40,662 bases of DNA from an uncultured Clostridium sp. (GTDB lineage Bacteria > Bacillota > Clostridia > TANB77 > CAG-508). Of the stretch, positions 27,847 to 36,608 are shown in pieces. How positions within the stretch are numbered: the first letter of the stretch is position 1; every line of letters begins with the position of its first letter. The DNA lies in NCBI GenBank assembly GCA_947572545.1, contig CANPCK010000003.1, forward strand, positions 1 through 40,662, in the 5' to 3' direction. The position numbers and the translations under genes were made by a program. The notes beneath the pieces were generated by a model that saw nothing but the letters and a program-made list of their open reading frames with translations, had not been told where the DNA came from and made no database searches.

Positions 27847-27908
27847 ATACTTTTCTCAACTTCATCCATAGTTTGATTATCAGTGTTATAGCTACTCAAA
27901 TGCTTTTT

Positions 27909-28343
27909 TTATAATTGTTTTATTGCGTTTCTTGCTAATTCGTCACAACGATTATTAAACTCGTTGTCACTATGTCCTTTTACTTTGATAAAAGTTACTT
28001 CATGTGGTTCCATTAGCTTTTCTAAATTTTCCCATAATTCTCTATTTTTTACATCTTCTTTTTTAGAATTTTTCCAACCATTTTTCTTCCAATTTGTTAT
28101 CCAATTTTGATTAAAAGCATTTACAACATATGCACTATCACTATATATTTCAACTTCACATGAATATTTTAATAATTTTAGTCCCTCTATTACTGCTGTT
28201 ATTTCCATTATATTATTTGTTGTTTCTTTTTCTCCTCCTGATATTTCTTTTTTATTGTCTTCATACATTAGTATTGTTCCCCAACCTCCTGGTCCTGGAT
28301 TCCCTGAACATGCACCATCTGTATATATTACGACTTTTTTCAT
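27909..28343 (-). CDS. rnhA: Ribonuclease HI
   Basis: The enzyme cuts RNA in RNA-DNA hybrids. It has 144 residues, the size of the minimal bacterial enzyme. The catalytic residues are visible: Asp9 in [14 protein letters not shown], Glu47 in MEITA, Asp69 in YSDSAYV, His124 in KGHSDN and Asp134 in CDELA. It is transcribed alone from the promoter at 28394-28422. Confidence 0.94.
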   Translation of the reverse strand: MKKVVIYTDGACSGNPGPGGWGTILMYEDNKKEISGGEKETTNNIMEITAVIEGLKLLKYSCEVEIYSDSAYVVNAFNQNWITNWKKNGWKNSKKEDVKNRELWENLEKLMEPHEVTFIKVKGHSDNEFNNRCDELARNAIKQL

Positions 28344-28393
28344 AACTTTCCTCCATTTTTATAAAATAATTGCTTTTTTTTTACTTTTATGAT

Positions 28394-28422
28394 ATTATAT
28401 CAATAATTAATTTTAATGTAAA
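28394..28422 (-). promoter_or_regulatory. Promoter of rnhA
   Basis: -35 TTTACA (28417-28422), a 17-base spacer, and an extended -10 TGATATAAT (core 28394-28399), about 50 bases upstream of the rnhA start. Confidence 0.65.
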
Positions 28423-28430
28423 GAAGGGAT

Positions 28431-28467
28431 TAATAGTGTGAAAAAAATAAAATTTTTCACACTATTA
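28431..28467. promoter_or_regulatory. Perfect 15-base inverted repeat upstream of tmcAL
   Basis: The arms taatagtgtgaaaaa and tttttcacactatta flank a seven-base loop. It lies between the divergent rnhA and tmcAL genes and could be a terminator, an operator or a leader hairpin. Confidence 0.5.
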
Positions 28468-28510
28468 GAATTCCATCGTCCTCAAAATTAGTAGAATTTT
28501 GAGATTTCTA

Positions 28511-28554
28511 ATAAAAACCTCTTTCATTTTTGTAATTTACTTTGAGGTTTTTAT
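28511..28554 (+). promoter_or_regulatory. Second hairpin in the tmcAL leader
   Basis: The 11-base arms ataaaaacctc and gaggtttttat form a terminator-like stem about 40 bases before the TmcAL start. The sequence gaggttttt recurs right at the ribosome site (ggaggtttttatg), so alternative pairing with the first arm could hide that site. This is an inference. Confidence 0.4.
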
Positions 28555-28596
28555 CAAATATTTATTAGAGCATAAATTGCTCAAATGGAGGTTTTT

Positions 28597-29832
28597 ATGG
28601 AGAACGTTCTAGGAATAATTGGTGAATATAATCCTTTTCACAATGGTCATCTTCATCACCTAAATGAATCTAAAAAAATAACTGGTGCTAATTATTCTGT
28701 TGCTGTAATTTCTGGTAACTTTGTTCAACGTGGTAATGTCTCTATTATTGATAAATGGACAAAAGCAAAAATGGCTATTTTAAATGGTATTGACTTAGTT
28801 TTAGAACTTCCATGTATTTATAGTATATCTAGTGCTGAAAATTTTGCACTTGGAGCTATAAGACTTTTAAATTCTCTAAAAATAGTAGATGCAGTCTCTT
28901 TTGGCTGCGAAATTAGTGATTTAGCCATATTGAAAGAATGTGCTCAAATTCTTACTGATGAACCTGAAGAGTTTAAGTCTTTACTATCTCATGAACTCTC
29001 TAAGGGCATTTCATTCCCAAAGGCTAGAGAAAACGCTCTTTTAATGTATTTGAATGATATAAGAAAGTTCGCAAATGTTCTTTCTTCTCCTAATAATATT
29101 TTAGCTATTGAATATCTTAAAGCACTAAATCTTACTAGATCTACCATTGAACCTTTTGCAATAAAAAGAGCTGGTCCTGGATATAACAGTAAAATGATAA
29201 TAGATAATTTTGCAAGTGCTACTTCTATTCGTGATCTTGTTAGAAAAAGAAGTTTCTACGAATTAGATAAAGTTATGCCTAAAAATTCTTATGAACTTTT
29301 AGCCGATGCAGTAAAAAAAGGGCATTATGTTAGTGGTATTGAATGTTTTGAAAAGGAAATAATGTTTGTTTTAAGAAATATGACTGTGGCCCAAATTGCA
29401 GATCTTCCAGATGTTAATGAAGGTTTAGAAAATCTTATTAAAAACGCTGCTAATTCTTCAAATAATTTGGTTGATTTTATGAATATAGTAAAATCTAAAA
29501 GATATACTCAAACTAGAATTTGTAGAATTCTATTATATGCTCTTTTAGGATTTACTAAAGAAGATATGGATACTTCTAAGAAAATTGACCCATATATAAG
29601 AGTTTTAGGTTTTAATGCAAATGGTCAAAAACTTCTATCTGAAATTAGCAAATCAAATAAGAAACTTCAAGTTGTGACTTCTGTTAAGGATTTTACAACA
29701 AAATGTAGAAACAAAAAACTTTTGATGATGCTTGAAAAAGATATGCAAGCAACTAATACTTATACTCTTGGTTATGCTTATGATTCTTATTCAAATCTAG
29801 ATTATACAACTAAACTTATAACATATAAATAA
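28597..29832 (+). CDS. tmcAL: tRNA(Met) cytidine acetate ligase
   Basis: This YlbM-family enzyme activates acetate with ATP and acetylates the wobble cytidine of elongator tRNA-Met. It has 411 residues from the start at 28597, with TGGAGG upstream; the ATG at 28585 lies before that site. The nucleotidyltransferase-like motif GEYNPFHNGH (9-18) and the block ISGNFVQRGNVSIIDKWTKA are diagnostic. It is one of two complete plus-strand genes here. It has no CGG in any frame. Confidence 0.92.
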   Translation: MENVLGIIGEYNPFHNGHLHHLNESKKITGANYSVAVISGNFVQRGNVSIIDKWTKAKMAILNGIDLVLELPCIYSISSAENFALGAIRLLNSLKIVDAVSFGCEISDLAILKECAQILTDEPEEFKSLLSHELSKGISFPKARENALLMYLNDIRKFANVLSSPNNILAIEYLKALNLTRSTIEPFAIKRAGPGYNSKMIIDNFASATSIRDLVRKRSFYELDKVMPKNSYELLADAVKKGHYVSGIECFEKEIMFVLRNMTVAQIADLPDVNEGLENLIKNAANSSNNLVDFMNIVKSKRYTQTRICRILLYALLGFTKEDMDTSKKIDPYIRVLGFNANGQKLLSEISKSNKKLQVVTSVKDFTTKCRNKKLLMMLEKDMQATNTYTLGYAYDSYSNLDYTTKLITYK

Positions 29833-29835
29833 GCT

Positions 29836-29870
29836 AAAAATAGACTCTAATATTGGGGTCTATTTTTATT
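29836..29870 (+). terminator. Terminator of tmcAL
   Basis: The stem aaaaatagac/gtctattttt lies immediately after the stop codon, with a T-rich tail on the plus strand. Confidence 0.75.
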
Positions 29871-29890
29871 GTATCAGAAATTTAAATAAT

Positions 29891-29922
29891 CATTTACAAA
29901 CATTATGTAAATGTGATATAAT
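29891..29922 (+). promoter_or_regulatory. Promoter with internal operator-like repeat
   Basis: -35 TTTACA (29893-29898), an 18-base spacer, and an extended -10 TGATATAAT (core 29917-29922). An inverted repeat catttac/gtaaatg (29891-29913) overlaps the -35 and spacer, as a repressor site might. It would drive the VWA gene 130 bases downstream. Confidence 0.5.
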
Positions 29923-30049
29923 TAATTTTACATTAGCCAATGTGCTTATGTTTTATATATATAAGGAAAATTTATTTTCCTCTCCCCTTTTTTCCATTAC
30001 TTGCTAAAAGTAATGTTTTTAATAATTATATTAAGAAAGGAAGATCTCT

Positions 30050-31201
30050 ATGGTAAAACGGCTCTTTCGAGCCATGGAAGTTGCTATTTTAGCTTGTTTC
30101 CTTTTTAGTGTTTTTTGCATAACTGCAAACGCACTAGATTTGGCACCTTCTTGTTATGACGAACCTAATTCTGCTGACATTCTTCTCGAAGAAAATGCCT
30201 CTTTGTTATATGTTATCAAAGATGGCAGCCCCTACTATGAATGTAGCTGGGGATTTGGCAGCGGTCGTTATGGTATCGTTGAAACTGAAAATGCATATAC
30301 TGATATTCCATGCATTGTAGGTCTAAATGGTTATGCGTTTTTGGATGAAAGCGGAAATGTCATTTCTTCTGATTATATTGAAGATGAAACAGACATTATT
30401 ATCCCTGAAATTCCAGAAGATGCTGTGAAGCTTTTTATGCACTTCCAGGGTCCTATTTATCGCAACGGTTGGACCGATGTAGTAAACATCTCTCTTAGAA
30501 ACGGCAACGAACCTAAAATTCCTGAAAGGCTTTGGCCCTTCTACTATCCTGATGGATTACCTTTTGAGCCAATTGCTGTTGAAGATGCGGATGACTTCAT
30601 TATAGAAGATGTTCAAAATGCTGAAATAACTGTTCCTAATGAACTTGACATTTCTTCAAAATTTGAGAAAATTATTTCTCAGAAAACAGAAGAAGAAGCA
30701 AGTAAAAGCGCTGATGCAGTTGCAGAAGATATACAAACCATTACAAGCAACTCCAAGTCAGTTGTTCTGGTTGATGTATCTGGCTCTATGAATGCACATT
30801 ATCTATCAGTCCTTTCGTATCTTCAAGAAACAGAATTCCCTGAAGATACCGTTTTTATCGCTTTCAATACTGATTTCAAAGTTGTTTCATTTGACAACCT
30901 TGTAATGCTAGTTTCTGATCCTTATGGAGAAACTGATATACATGGAGCACTTAATTACATCACAAGCAATTATTCTGATTTCGATTCGGTAATTTTGCTT
31001 AGTGATATGATGCAATCAGTAAGTGTTTTGTTCTTCTTCCCTGTCAATGTCCCAATAGCCGAAAATCTCACTGTAGATAATCTCATTATTTATACTCCTA
31101 TTAACGCATCCAACTATACTAAAAATTCAGAGATTGCAAAAATTAAACAGCATTGGTATGCCAATATTGTAGAGTACGCTATTGAGGATGATGATAAATA
31201 A
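30050..31201 (+). CDS. Secreted VWA-domain protein in a foreign block
   Basis: A 383-residue exported protein with an N-terminal signal peptide (KRLFR charge patch, hydrophobic core to about 25, ANA cleavage region). The first half is an unrecognised domain. The second half is a von Willebrand A-like fold with the metal-site motif DVSGSMN (242-248), a later threonine in GETDIHGAL and aspartate in LLSDMM. AAGGAAG precedes the start. Base composition and codon use (GGC, CGT, GCC, CCC) are much less AT-biased than the neighbours, which suggests transfer. Codon 4 is an in-frame CGG read as arginine: a +1 shift there would hit a stop within about ten codons. Function unknown. Confidence 0.72.
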   Translation: MVKRLFRAMEVAILACFLFSVFCITANALDLAPSCYDEPNSADILLEENASLLYVIKDGSPYYECSWGFGSGRYGIVETENAYTDIPCIVGLNGYAFLDESGNVISSDYIEDETDIIIPEIPEDAVKLFMHFQGPIYRNGWTDVVNISLRNGNEPKIPERLWPFYYPDGLPFEPIAVEDADDFIIEDVQNAEITVPNELDISSKFEKIISQKTEEEASKSADAVAEDIQTITSNSKSVVLVDVSGSMNAHYLSVLSYLQETEFPEDTVFIAFNTDFKVVSFDNLVMLVSDPYGETDIHGALNYITSNYSDFDSVILLSDMMQSVSVLFFFPVNVPIAENLTVDNLIIYTPINASNYTKNSEIAKIKQHWYANIVEYAIEDDDK

Positions 31202-31221
31202 GAAAAAAAGTTTTCCATAGC

Positions 31222-31275
31222 AAACAGAGAGAGGAGCCCTAACCGATTAAAGTTAGGGCTCCTCTCTCTGTTTTT
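31222..31275 (+). terminator. Strong terminator of the VWA gene
   Basis: A stem of about 20 base pairs (cagagagaggagccctaac against gttagggctcctctctctg), with a short loop and a T run. It is much more GC-rich than the other terminators here, like the gene it follows. Confidence 0.88.
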
Positions 31276-31276
31276 G

Positions 31277-31359
31277 TATATAATTGATCCTAGACTATAT
31301 ACTCTAGTTTGTCTTTAAATTTTTATTTAAACATTTCAAATACTTTATTTAATATTTTT
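31277..31359 (-). pseudogene. Decayed 3' copy of the DUF1292 gene
   Basis: This stretch matches the end of the intact DUF1292 gene at 32033-32115 with scattered differences (shared tatataatt.atcct and a long match around aaacatttcaaatacttt). The reading frame is lost and the rest of the gene is absent. It shows that a duplicate DUF1292 end once stood here, now separated from the intact copy by the foreign gene at 31521. Confidence 0.7.
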
Positions 31360-31429
31360 ACTAAATATACTTGTGGACTTTTCTATTATCTATCTAATTA
31401 TTAAAAGTTAACCTTATATTAAAATTATA

Positions 31430-31470
31430 CAGGACAACATTTCTCCGAAAATCGAATCGATGTTGTCCTG
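31430..31470 (-). terminator. Hairpin after the foreign minus-strand gene
   Basis: The arms caggacaacat and atgttgtcctg surround an 18-base loop, about 50 bases after the stop at 31521, with a moderately T-rich minus-strand tail. The interval 31360-31520 holds no other feature I can support. Confidence 0.5.
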
Positions 31471-31520
31471 CATTTAGAGGTTCACTAGTTAATTCTGTTG
31501 GTTTTGCTGCGATTACTGCC

Positions 31521-31880
31521 TTAGACATTCGGCATTCCAGCGATGCGCTTGCACATGTCGCGGACATAAATTCCTTTACGCTCTATCCCTCTGTCTCCCC
31601 AGAGTTCTCTGCGCAATTCACCGTTCTTTTTGAACTTAGGAATTTCCACATTCCAAAGCGCCTCCACCATGCTGCGTAAAGCCTCTCTGTCGCTTGTGAT
31701 CACATCTCCCGAAAAAGACAGTTGAGTTTTGTTGTTGGTTTCTACCAGATTAGCTGTGACAACAGCCTTCCAGCAGTATCTCTTCAAGGTAAATTCGCCT
31801 CTTTCGAGATCATACTCGACGCTTTTTACGCCTTTCCGAAATGCCAAGATCTTGAGCTTATTTATCAACTCTCCAAACAT
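31521..31880 (-). CDS. Unknown protein of foreign composition
   Basis: 119 residues from the start at 31880 (GGGGAG upstream; an ATG at 31901 lies before it). It is mixed alpha/beta-looking, with segments VEYDLERGEFTLKRYCWKA and ALWNVEIPKFKKNGELRREL. I recognise no family. It is strikingly richer in G+C than the native genes and uses CGC, CGT and CTC codons that they avoid. Codon 15 is an in-frame CGGA read as arginine (31836-31838): a +1 shift would give a stop three codons later. It lies between the DUF1292 fragment and the intact DUF1292 gene. Confidence 0.55.
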   Translation of the reverse strand: MFGELINKLKILAFRKGVKSVEYDLERGEFTLKRYCWKAVVTANLVETNNKTQLSFSGDVITSDREALRSMVEALWNVEIPKFKKNGELRRELWGDRGIERKGIYVRDMCKRIAGMPNV

Positions 31881-31989
31881 AATAACTCCCCTTCTGTGCA
31901 TATAGCACTACAAAAAATATAGGTACAATTATATTTTATCAAATTTTAGAACTTGTGTCAAGTATTTATGTTTACTGCTTATGCATAAT

Positions 31990-32020
31990 AATAGAGCTCT
32001 TTTTCATAGTGAGCTCTATT
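31990..32020 (-). terminator. Terminator of the DUF1292 gene
   Basis: Perfect 10-base arms aatagagctc and gagctctatt lie just after the stop at 32033. The stem is symmetrical, so it could act in both directions. Confidence 0.7.
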
Positions 32021-32032
32021 ACTATTATATAA

Positions 32033-32323
32033 TTAATCCTCGTCTATAAAGTCAAATTCGTCTTTAAATTTTTCTTTAAACATTTCAAATACTTTATTCA
32101 ATATTTCTTCGTCTTCAACACTTACATAAGATTCTTCATCTTCTGAATCTGTGTCTTCTACTTGTAATATAACTACTTCTCCTGGTCCTTCTTCACTTTC
32201 TTCTGTTGGTAATAATATCACATATTCTTCTCCATCTAATTCTACTAAATCTAGAAATTCAAAATTTACTTCATTACCTTCCTCATCATTCAATACTATG
32301 ATGTTATCTAATTCTTCATCCAT
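32033..32323 (-). CDS. DUF1292 family protein (YrzB-like)
   Basis: A 96-residue, very acidic protein (EEEGPGEVVILQVEDTDSEDEE-like composition) beginning MDEELDNIIVLNDEEGNEV, the DUF1292 pattern. Function is unknown; the family sits downstream of ruvX and ireB across Firmicutes, exactly as here. AGGAG precedes the start. It is the last gene of the run that begins at recG. Confidence 0.85.
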   Translation of the reverse strand: MDEELDNIIVLNDEEGNEVNFEFLDLVELDGEEYVILLPTEESEEGPGEVVILQVEDTDSEDEESYVSVEDEEILNKVFEMFKEKFKDEFDFIDED

Positions 32324-32449
32324 TCTATCAATTCTCCTTTCAGAATTTTAATTTATTTTATATTGTATTTCTACAATTTTAATGACTTTATTAATAGTAT
32401 AACTGTTTTATGCTCTATATTCTACCCAATTTAAGTTCCTATATTACTA

Positions 32450-32866
32450 CTATTTTTGTTTATTCATATACATTTCTAATATATATACAGCAGATATTGT
32501 ATCTACTATATTTCTTTTTTCCTTATTTGCTACATTAAGAAAATTCATAGTCTTATGTGCTGCAACAGTTGTTAGTCTCTCATCTATTGTTGCTATATTT
32601 ATATTATTAAATTTACATTTTAATTTATGTATAAATTTTTTAGTAATTTCTACTCTTTCGCCTTTTGTTCCATTCATATTTAATGGCATACCAACTACAA
32701 ATGTAGAAATTTCATACATCTTAGTTAATTCTTCTAATCTCTTAAGTACTATTTTGTCATTTCCTTTATGTTGTATTGTTTCTATTCCTTGTGCTGTAAT
32801 ATTAAGTTCATCTGATATTGCAATTCCAACTCTTGCATCTCCATAATCAATGCCTAAATTTCTCAT
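32450..32866 (-). CDS. ruvX: Putative pre-16S rRNA nuclease / Holliday junction resolvase YqgF
   Basis: A 138-residue RNase H-fold nuclease. It has the catalytic Asp7 in GIDYGDARVG, the VVGMPLNMNG block, and the IDERLTT motif supplying the second acidic residue. Escherichia coli YqgF processes pre-16S rRNA; the resolvase role is older and less certain. It stands between ireB and DUF1292, the standard order. AGAGG precedes the start. Confidence 0.92.
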   Translation of the reverse strand: MRNLGIDYGDARVGIAISDELNITAQGIETIQHKGNDKIVLKRLEELTKMYEISTFVVGMPLNMNGTKGERVEITKKFIHKLKCKFNNINIATIDERLTTVAAHKTMNFLNVANKEKRNIVDTISAVYILEMYMNKQK

Positions 32867-32884
32867 TTTTTCCTCTTTTTAGCT

Positions 32885-33139
32885 TTAGTCATCTAATCCT
32901 ATATATGATTTTACCATTTTTTCTAATAGCTCATCTCTTTCAACTTTTCTGATTATATTTCTTGCGTCATTATGACTTGTAATATATGTAGGATCTCCTG
33001 ACAATATATATCCAACTATTTGATTTACTGGATTGTAACCTTTCTCTTCAAGTGCTTTATATACTTCCTTTAATACCTCTTTATATTTTATGTTATTCTC
33101 ATTTTCTACTTTAAAATTCATTGTTTTATCAAAATCCAT
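32885..33139 (-). CDS. ireB: IreB family regulatory phosphoprotein (UPF0297)
   Basis: An 84-residue protein. In Enterococcus, IreB is a target of the Ser/Thr kinase IreK and affects cephalosporin resistance. The N-terminal DKTMNFK contains the threonine region phosphorylated in that family. The conserved [27 protein letters not shown] block identifies it (the residues run from about 46 to 72). AGGAGG precedes the ATG. The usual upstream alaS is missing; here a GAF-type gene is upstream. Confidence 0.92.
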   Translation of the reverse strand: MDFDKTMNFKVENENNIKYKEVLKEVYKALEEKGYNPVNQIVGYILSGDPTYITSHNDARNIIRKVERDELLEKMVKSYIGLDD

Positions 33140-33160
33140 ATTATTTCCTCCTTATTTTTA

Positions 33161-34273
33161 TTAAATTTTATTTATATCGTTTTCACTTTCTTTTGCATTA
33201 TCTAGATACTCTTCAAGTTTTTTTAGAACAACCTCTAATGCTGTTCCTTTATAATATGTTGTAAGAACAAAATTAAGTTTTGGGTTTGTTATTGCAACTT
33301 TTTTCTTTTTATTTGTTTTTTCATTTTGCTCTGCTGCAATTACATCTTCTACTTCTAAACTTTCAACCTCATGTTTCAAATCATTTAAAAATTCTACAAC
33401 ACCATCAATCTCAATTCCTGAAAATGCTATAACAAATTTTGGCCCCATATATCTTACAAAAAGATATTCTTTTGATAATTTTTCTTTGATATAGTCACAT
33501 ACATCTATTATCATTTGATTTCCAGTGTCTCTATTTACATTTTTATTTGTTTCTACTAAATTTGTTATTTTAAACATACATATTGTCGAAGTAGTATAAT
33601 TATCTATTATATTCCTTCCACTCTCATATAAATATTCTGAAGTTTGTAAATCTGAATATAAATCTTGCCTCTTCAAACTTTCTATTATATTTTGATAAGA
33701 TACTATTTTAAATACTGATATAATATTTTCCTTAACAACTTCTAATATTGTTGTATCTACATGGTCAAAAGCATGCATTTGACCACTTTCCAATATCCAA
33801 TATCCTATATATACATTATCTATATATAATGGGAAAAACATTGCTGATTTAGCTCTTCCAAATTCCATTTTCTGATATGGAAGTCTTTCTGTATCATTAT
33901 TTACTGTTACATATTTAGGTTTTGCAGTTGTTATACTGTCTTTAAATATCTCTTCACTTTGTAAATTTCTTAGTGTATCCCAATGTTTTTTGTCAACATT
34001 TGATGCCTTAACAACATATTCTATTCCGTCAAATACAACTATTGTTGAATATTTTATAGAGTATTGCTGTATTAGTATCTCGTTTATTTTTATAATCTTT
34101 TCATCAACACTCATTGTGTCTCCAACAGTACTCATAAAATCTTGTAAAACATTTAAACTTGTAACTTTTTGATTTATGTCTTTGAAGTTCTTTATTCTTC
34201 CACTTATTATTATATTATAAACTAGCAATACCATTATTATTATTACTAGAATTGCTATTACTGCAAATATCAT
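33161..34273 (-). CDS. Membrane-anchored GAF protein with degenerate GGDEF domain
   Basis: 370 residues: one N-terminal helix (about 2-25), a short linker, a GAF-like sensor domain (about 40-200, including YSTIVVFDGIEYVV and AMFFPLYIDNVYIGYW), then a GGDEF-like fold. In the last domain the signature is MGPKFVIAFS instead of GGDEF, so it is unlikely to make cyclic di-GMP. It may bind nucleotides or signal through protein contacts. The out-of-frame GAC GGA (34026-34028) is unshifted. GGAGAGGGG precedes the start. It is co-oriented with the CpaE-like gene and may work with it. Confidence 0.7.
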   Translation of the reverse strand: MIFAVIAILVIIIMVLLVYNIIISGRIKNFKDINQKVTSLNVLQDFMSTVGDTMSVDEKIIKINEILIQQYSIKYSTIVVFDGIEYVVKASNVDKKHWDTLRNLQSEEIFKDSITTAKPKYVTVNNDTERLPYQKMEFGRAKSAMFFPLYIDNVYIGYWILESGQMHAFDHVDTTILEVVKENIISVFKIVSYQNIIESLKRQDLYSDLQTSEYLYESGRNIIDNYTTSTICMFKITNLVETNKNVNRDTGNQMIIDVCDYIKEKLSKEYLFVRYMGPKFVIAFSGIEIDGVVEFLNDLKHEVESLEVEDVIAAEQNEKTNKKKKVAITNPKLNFVLTTYYKGTALEVVLKKLEEYLDNAKESENDINKI

Positions 34274-34301
34274 TGTTTTCCCCTCTCCATAAATTTATGT
34301 T

Positions 34302-36605
34302 TTACTTGAATTGTTTCTTCATTTTATCTAAAGTACTACTCATGCTCCTTGAAAAACTTTTTTGTGGTTCTTCAGCATTGTCTTTTTCTTCAGATTTATT
34401 CTTTTTATAATCTATCTTTGATTTGCTATTGATTAGTGGATATACCATATCTGCTAATTTTTTTAACTCTGACATAAATTGCTTTGAGTATCCATTTGTT
34501 GTGACTATACAGTCTACCATTCCTGATAAATACTTTGCTGCAACTTCTCTATCATATGAAATAGCCATAGTTGGTATACGTTCTTTGTCAAATAGATTTC
34601 TCATATATGACATTTCGGGATCATTATAACAAGACATTCCTCCAATAATTGCACTTACACTAAGTCCTCTAACCTTCATGGCTTGATTTATAATTACTTT
34701 TAATTTTAATGGACTTAATTTGTTGGCTGATTGTAAATCTCTTAAAAATGCTGTTAATGGTTGTATTGTTAATATATCCATATTTTGTATTAAATATATT
34801 TCTTGTGCTATTTCAAAGTATTCAAATGGAGTTTGATAGTCACAATCAATTAATACTAATGAATATTTTTTTACCAATGCTGCAATTACATTTTCTACAT
34901 TTTGTACTTCTACTTTTTTTCCTGGTATAGATGTAAATACAGTTAAATTTTTACTTACTTCTATTCCATCAACTATGTCTTGTTCTAAACTTTCTAGACA
35001 ATCAATTGCTTTTCTTCTCAATGGTTCTTCATTTCTTGTATATATATAATATGAGTTTCTATTATTTGTAACATCTAATATAGCTGTACTAATTCCTGAT
35101 TTTGAAATTAAGTCTGCTACATTATTTATTAAAAATGATGTTCCACATTTTGAAGTTCCTACAAAAGCAACAACCTTCTTTTCTCTTGAAAGTAGTCTAG
35201 TTAATTCTATTGTTTCTTTAAAATTAGTTTTTTCTATATAGTTTTCAGTTTGTTCTTCTTCGACTTTTTCTTCTAATGCTTTATATAAATTATCATTTTT
35301 ATCTGTGTCTAAGCTTTTTTCTTCAAAACCTGGTAAAGTATTTTCTTCTAATTCATCAAATCCTGGTAAAGTATTTTCCTCGATTTCTTCAGTTCCTGGT
35401 AATACCTTTGGTTTTGTTTCTTCTTGTACTACTTCTGGTTGCTTTCTAGGTCTTCCTCTTTTTTTAGGTTTAGCAGCTTCTGCTAATTCTTCTGGTGTTA
35501 ATTGTTTTTTAGGTCTTCCTCTTTTTTTAGGCTTAACCTCTTCTGCTGGTTTTACTTCTTCTACAGGTTCTATATTATCTTTTTTAGTTGGCTTTTCTAT
35601 CTTTTCTTCTACTTTTTCTTCTTTTTTTGTTTCTTCTATTACTTCGTTTAATAAATCTGAAAAAGCATCTTCTTCTGGTTCTTTTTCAATTTTTTGTTCC
35701 AATTCATCTATTGATGTTTGTTCTTCTATTTGTGGAACTTCTACTTTTTCTTGTTTCCTTGTAAGTTTCTTTACTTCATCTTTTTTTACAACTGAAGGTA
35801 TTACTACTGGTTTTGTAGGTCTACCTTTATCTGAATTTGTTTCAATAAATCCAATCTTTAAGTCATTTTTCTTTTCTTCTTTTGCTTGTGCTTTTTTGTA
35901 TGTTCCTTCTCCAAATGTCATAATTGATTGATATTTTGGTGATTCAGCTTCTAGTATAGCCTTTACTCCTATTGGTAAAAATTTACTTATTATTCTAAGC
36001 TGTGCATCATTGTATTGCGCAGCTATATTATTAAAGCTTTCAACATATCTATCTGTATTTTTTCCTAATCTTTTATAGTGAGTTATAATATTTTGAATTT
36101 CTGTCTCACTCACACTATCTTCTGATTCTGCATGATATGATACTTCATCTGTTTCGATTTTATAGTATACTTTTGCTTCTTTTTTGGTACGTGGCTTATT
36201 TACTAATCTACAAACTTCTGGCATTGTTCTATCAGTACCAAGCAATGCGTTATATATTCCTATTGAAAATAGTTTTGATAATAAATTATCTGATTTTGAA
36301 CGTCTATCAGAAGCTATAAATATTATAGGAATATCTTCTCCTCCTACACTTATAGCTTCATCACTTATTTTATCTAATTGTTCGAATAAAAACTTGTCTA
36401 TAATATCAAAATTGTTATTTGTATATGGTTCTAAATCTTCACTTATTATTATTCTATCATAAGTTTGGTCCCTTTGTAATTCTTTAATTATTGCATTAAA
36501 ATAATAAACATTTTTACCAGATATTATTTCTCTATATTCTTTTTGATATAATTTTATAATAGATTCTGATATACTTTCATTATTAACAGCAAATAAAACT
36601 TTCAT
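34302..36605 (-). CDS. CpaE/TadZ-like receiver-ATPase protein with AT-hook-like linker
   Basis: 767 residues in three parts. The first 150 look like an atypical response-regulator receiver. The middle (about 240-460) is a long acidic/basic low-complexity linker with two KKRGRP(K/R)K AT-hook-like motifs and repeats LPGFDELEENTLPGFEE. The last 270 form a MinD/ParA-type ATPase with the deviant P-loop VGTSKCGTS and the SLVLIDCDYQTP Walker B. CpaE/TadZ proteins combine a receiver-like domain with such an ATPase to localise pilus machines, which is the best parallel. No other pilus genes are visible in the window. GGAAGGAG precedes the start. There are no in-frame CGGs. Confidence 0.68.
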   Translation of the reverse strand: MKVLFAVNNESISESIIKLYQKEYREIISGKNVYYFNAIIKELQRDQTYDRIIISEDLEPYTNNNFDIIDKFLFEQLDKISDEAISVGGEDIPIIFIASDRRSKSDNLLSKLFSIGIYNALLGTDRTMPEVCRLVNKPRTKKEAKVYYKIETDEVSYHAESEDSVSETEIQNIITHYKRLGKNTDRYVESFNNIAAQYNDAQLRIISKFLPIGVKAILEAESPKYQSIMTFGEGTYKKAQAKEEKKNDLKIGFIETNSDKGRPTKPVVIPSVVKKDEVKKLTRKQEKVEVPQIEEQTSIDELEQKIEKEPEEDAFSDLLNEVIEETKKEEKVEEKIEKPTKKDNIEPVEEVKPAEEVKPKKRGRPKKQLTPEELAEAAKPKKRGRPRKQPEVVQEETKPKVLPGTEEIEENTLPGFDELEENTLPGFEEKSLDTDKNDNLYKALEEKVEEEQTENYIEKTNFKETIELTRLLSREKKVVAFVGTSKCGTSFLINNVADLISKSGISTAILDVTNNRNSYYIYTRNEEPLRRKAIDCLESLEQDIVDGIEVSKNLTVFTSIPGKKVEVQNVENVIAALVKKYSLVLIDCDYQTPFEYFEIAQEIYLIQNMDILTIQPLTAFLRDLQSANKLSPLKLKVIINQAMKVRGLSVSAIIGGMSCYNDPEMSYMRNLFDKERIPTMAISYDREVAAKYLSGMVDCIVTTNGYSKQFMSELKKLADMVYPLINSKSKIDYKKNKSEEKDNAEEPQKSFSRSMSSTLDKMKKQFK

Positions 36606-36608
36606 TTG

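Noticed and set aside
28597-28600. Upstream ATG at 28585 as the TmcAL start
   Set aside because: It precedes the GGAGG ribosome site, which is correctly spaced for the ATG at 28597.
31521-31880. Applying the CGG shift to the foreign minus-strand gene
   Set aside because: The shifted frame stops three codons later, while the zero frame is open for 119 residues; CGG is read as arginine there.
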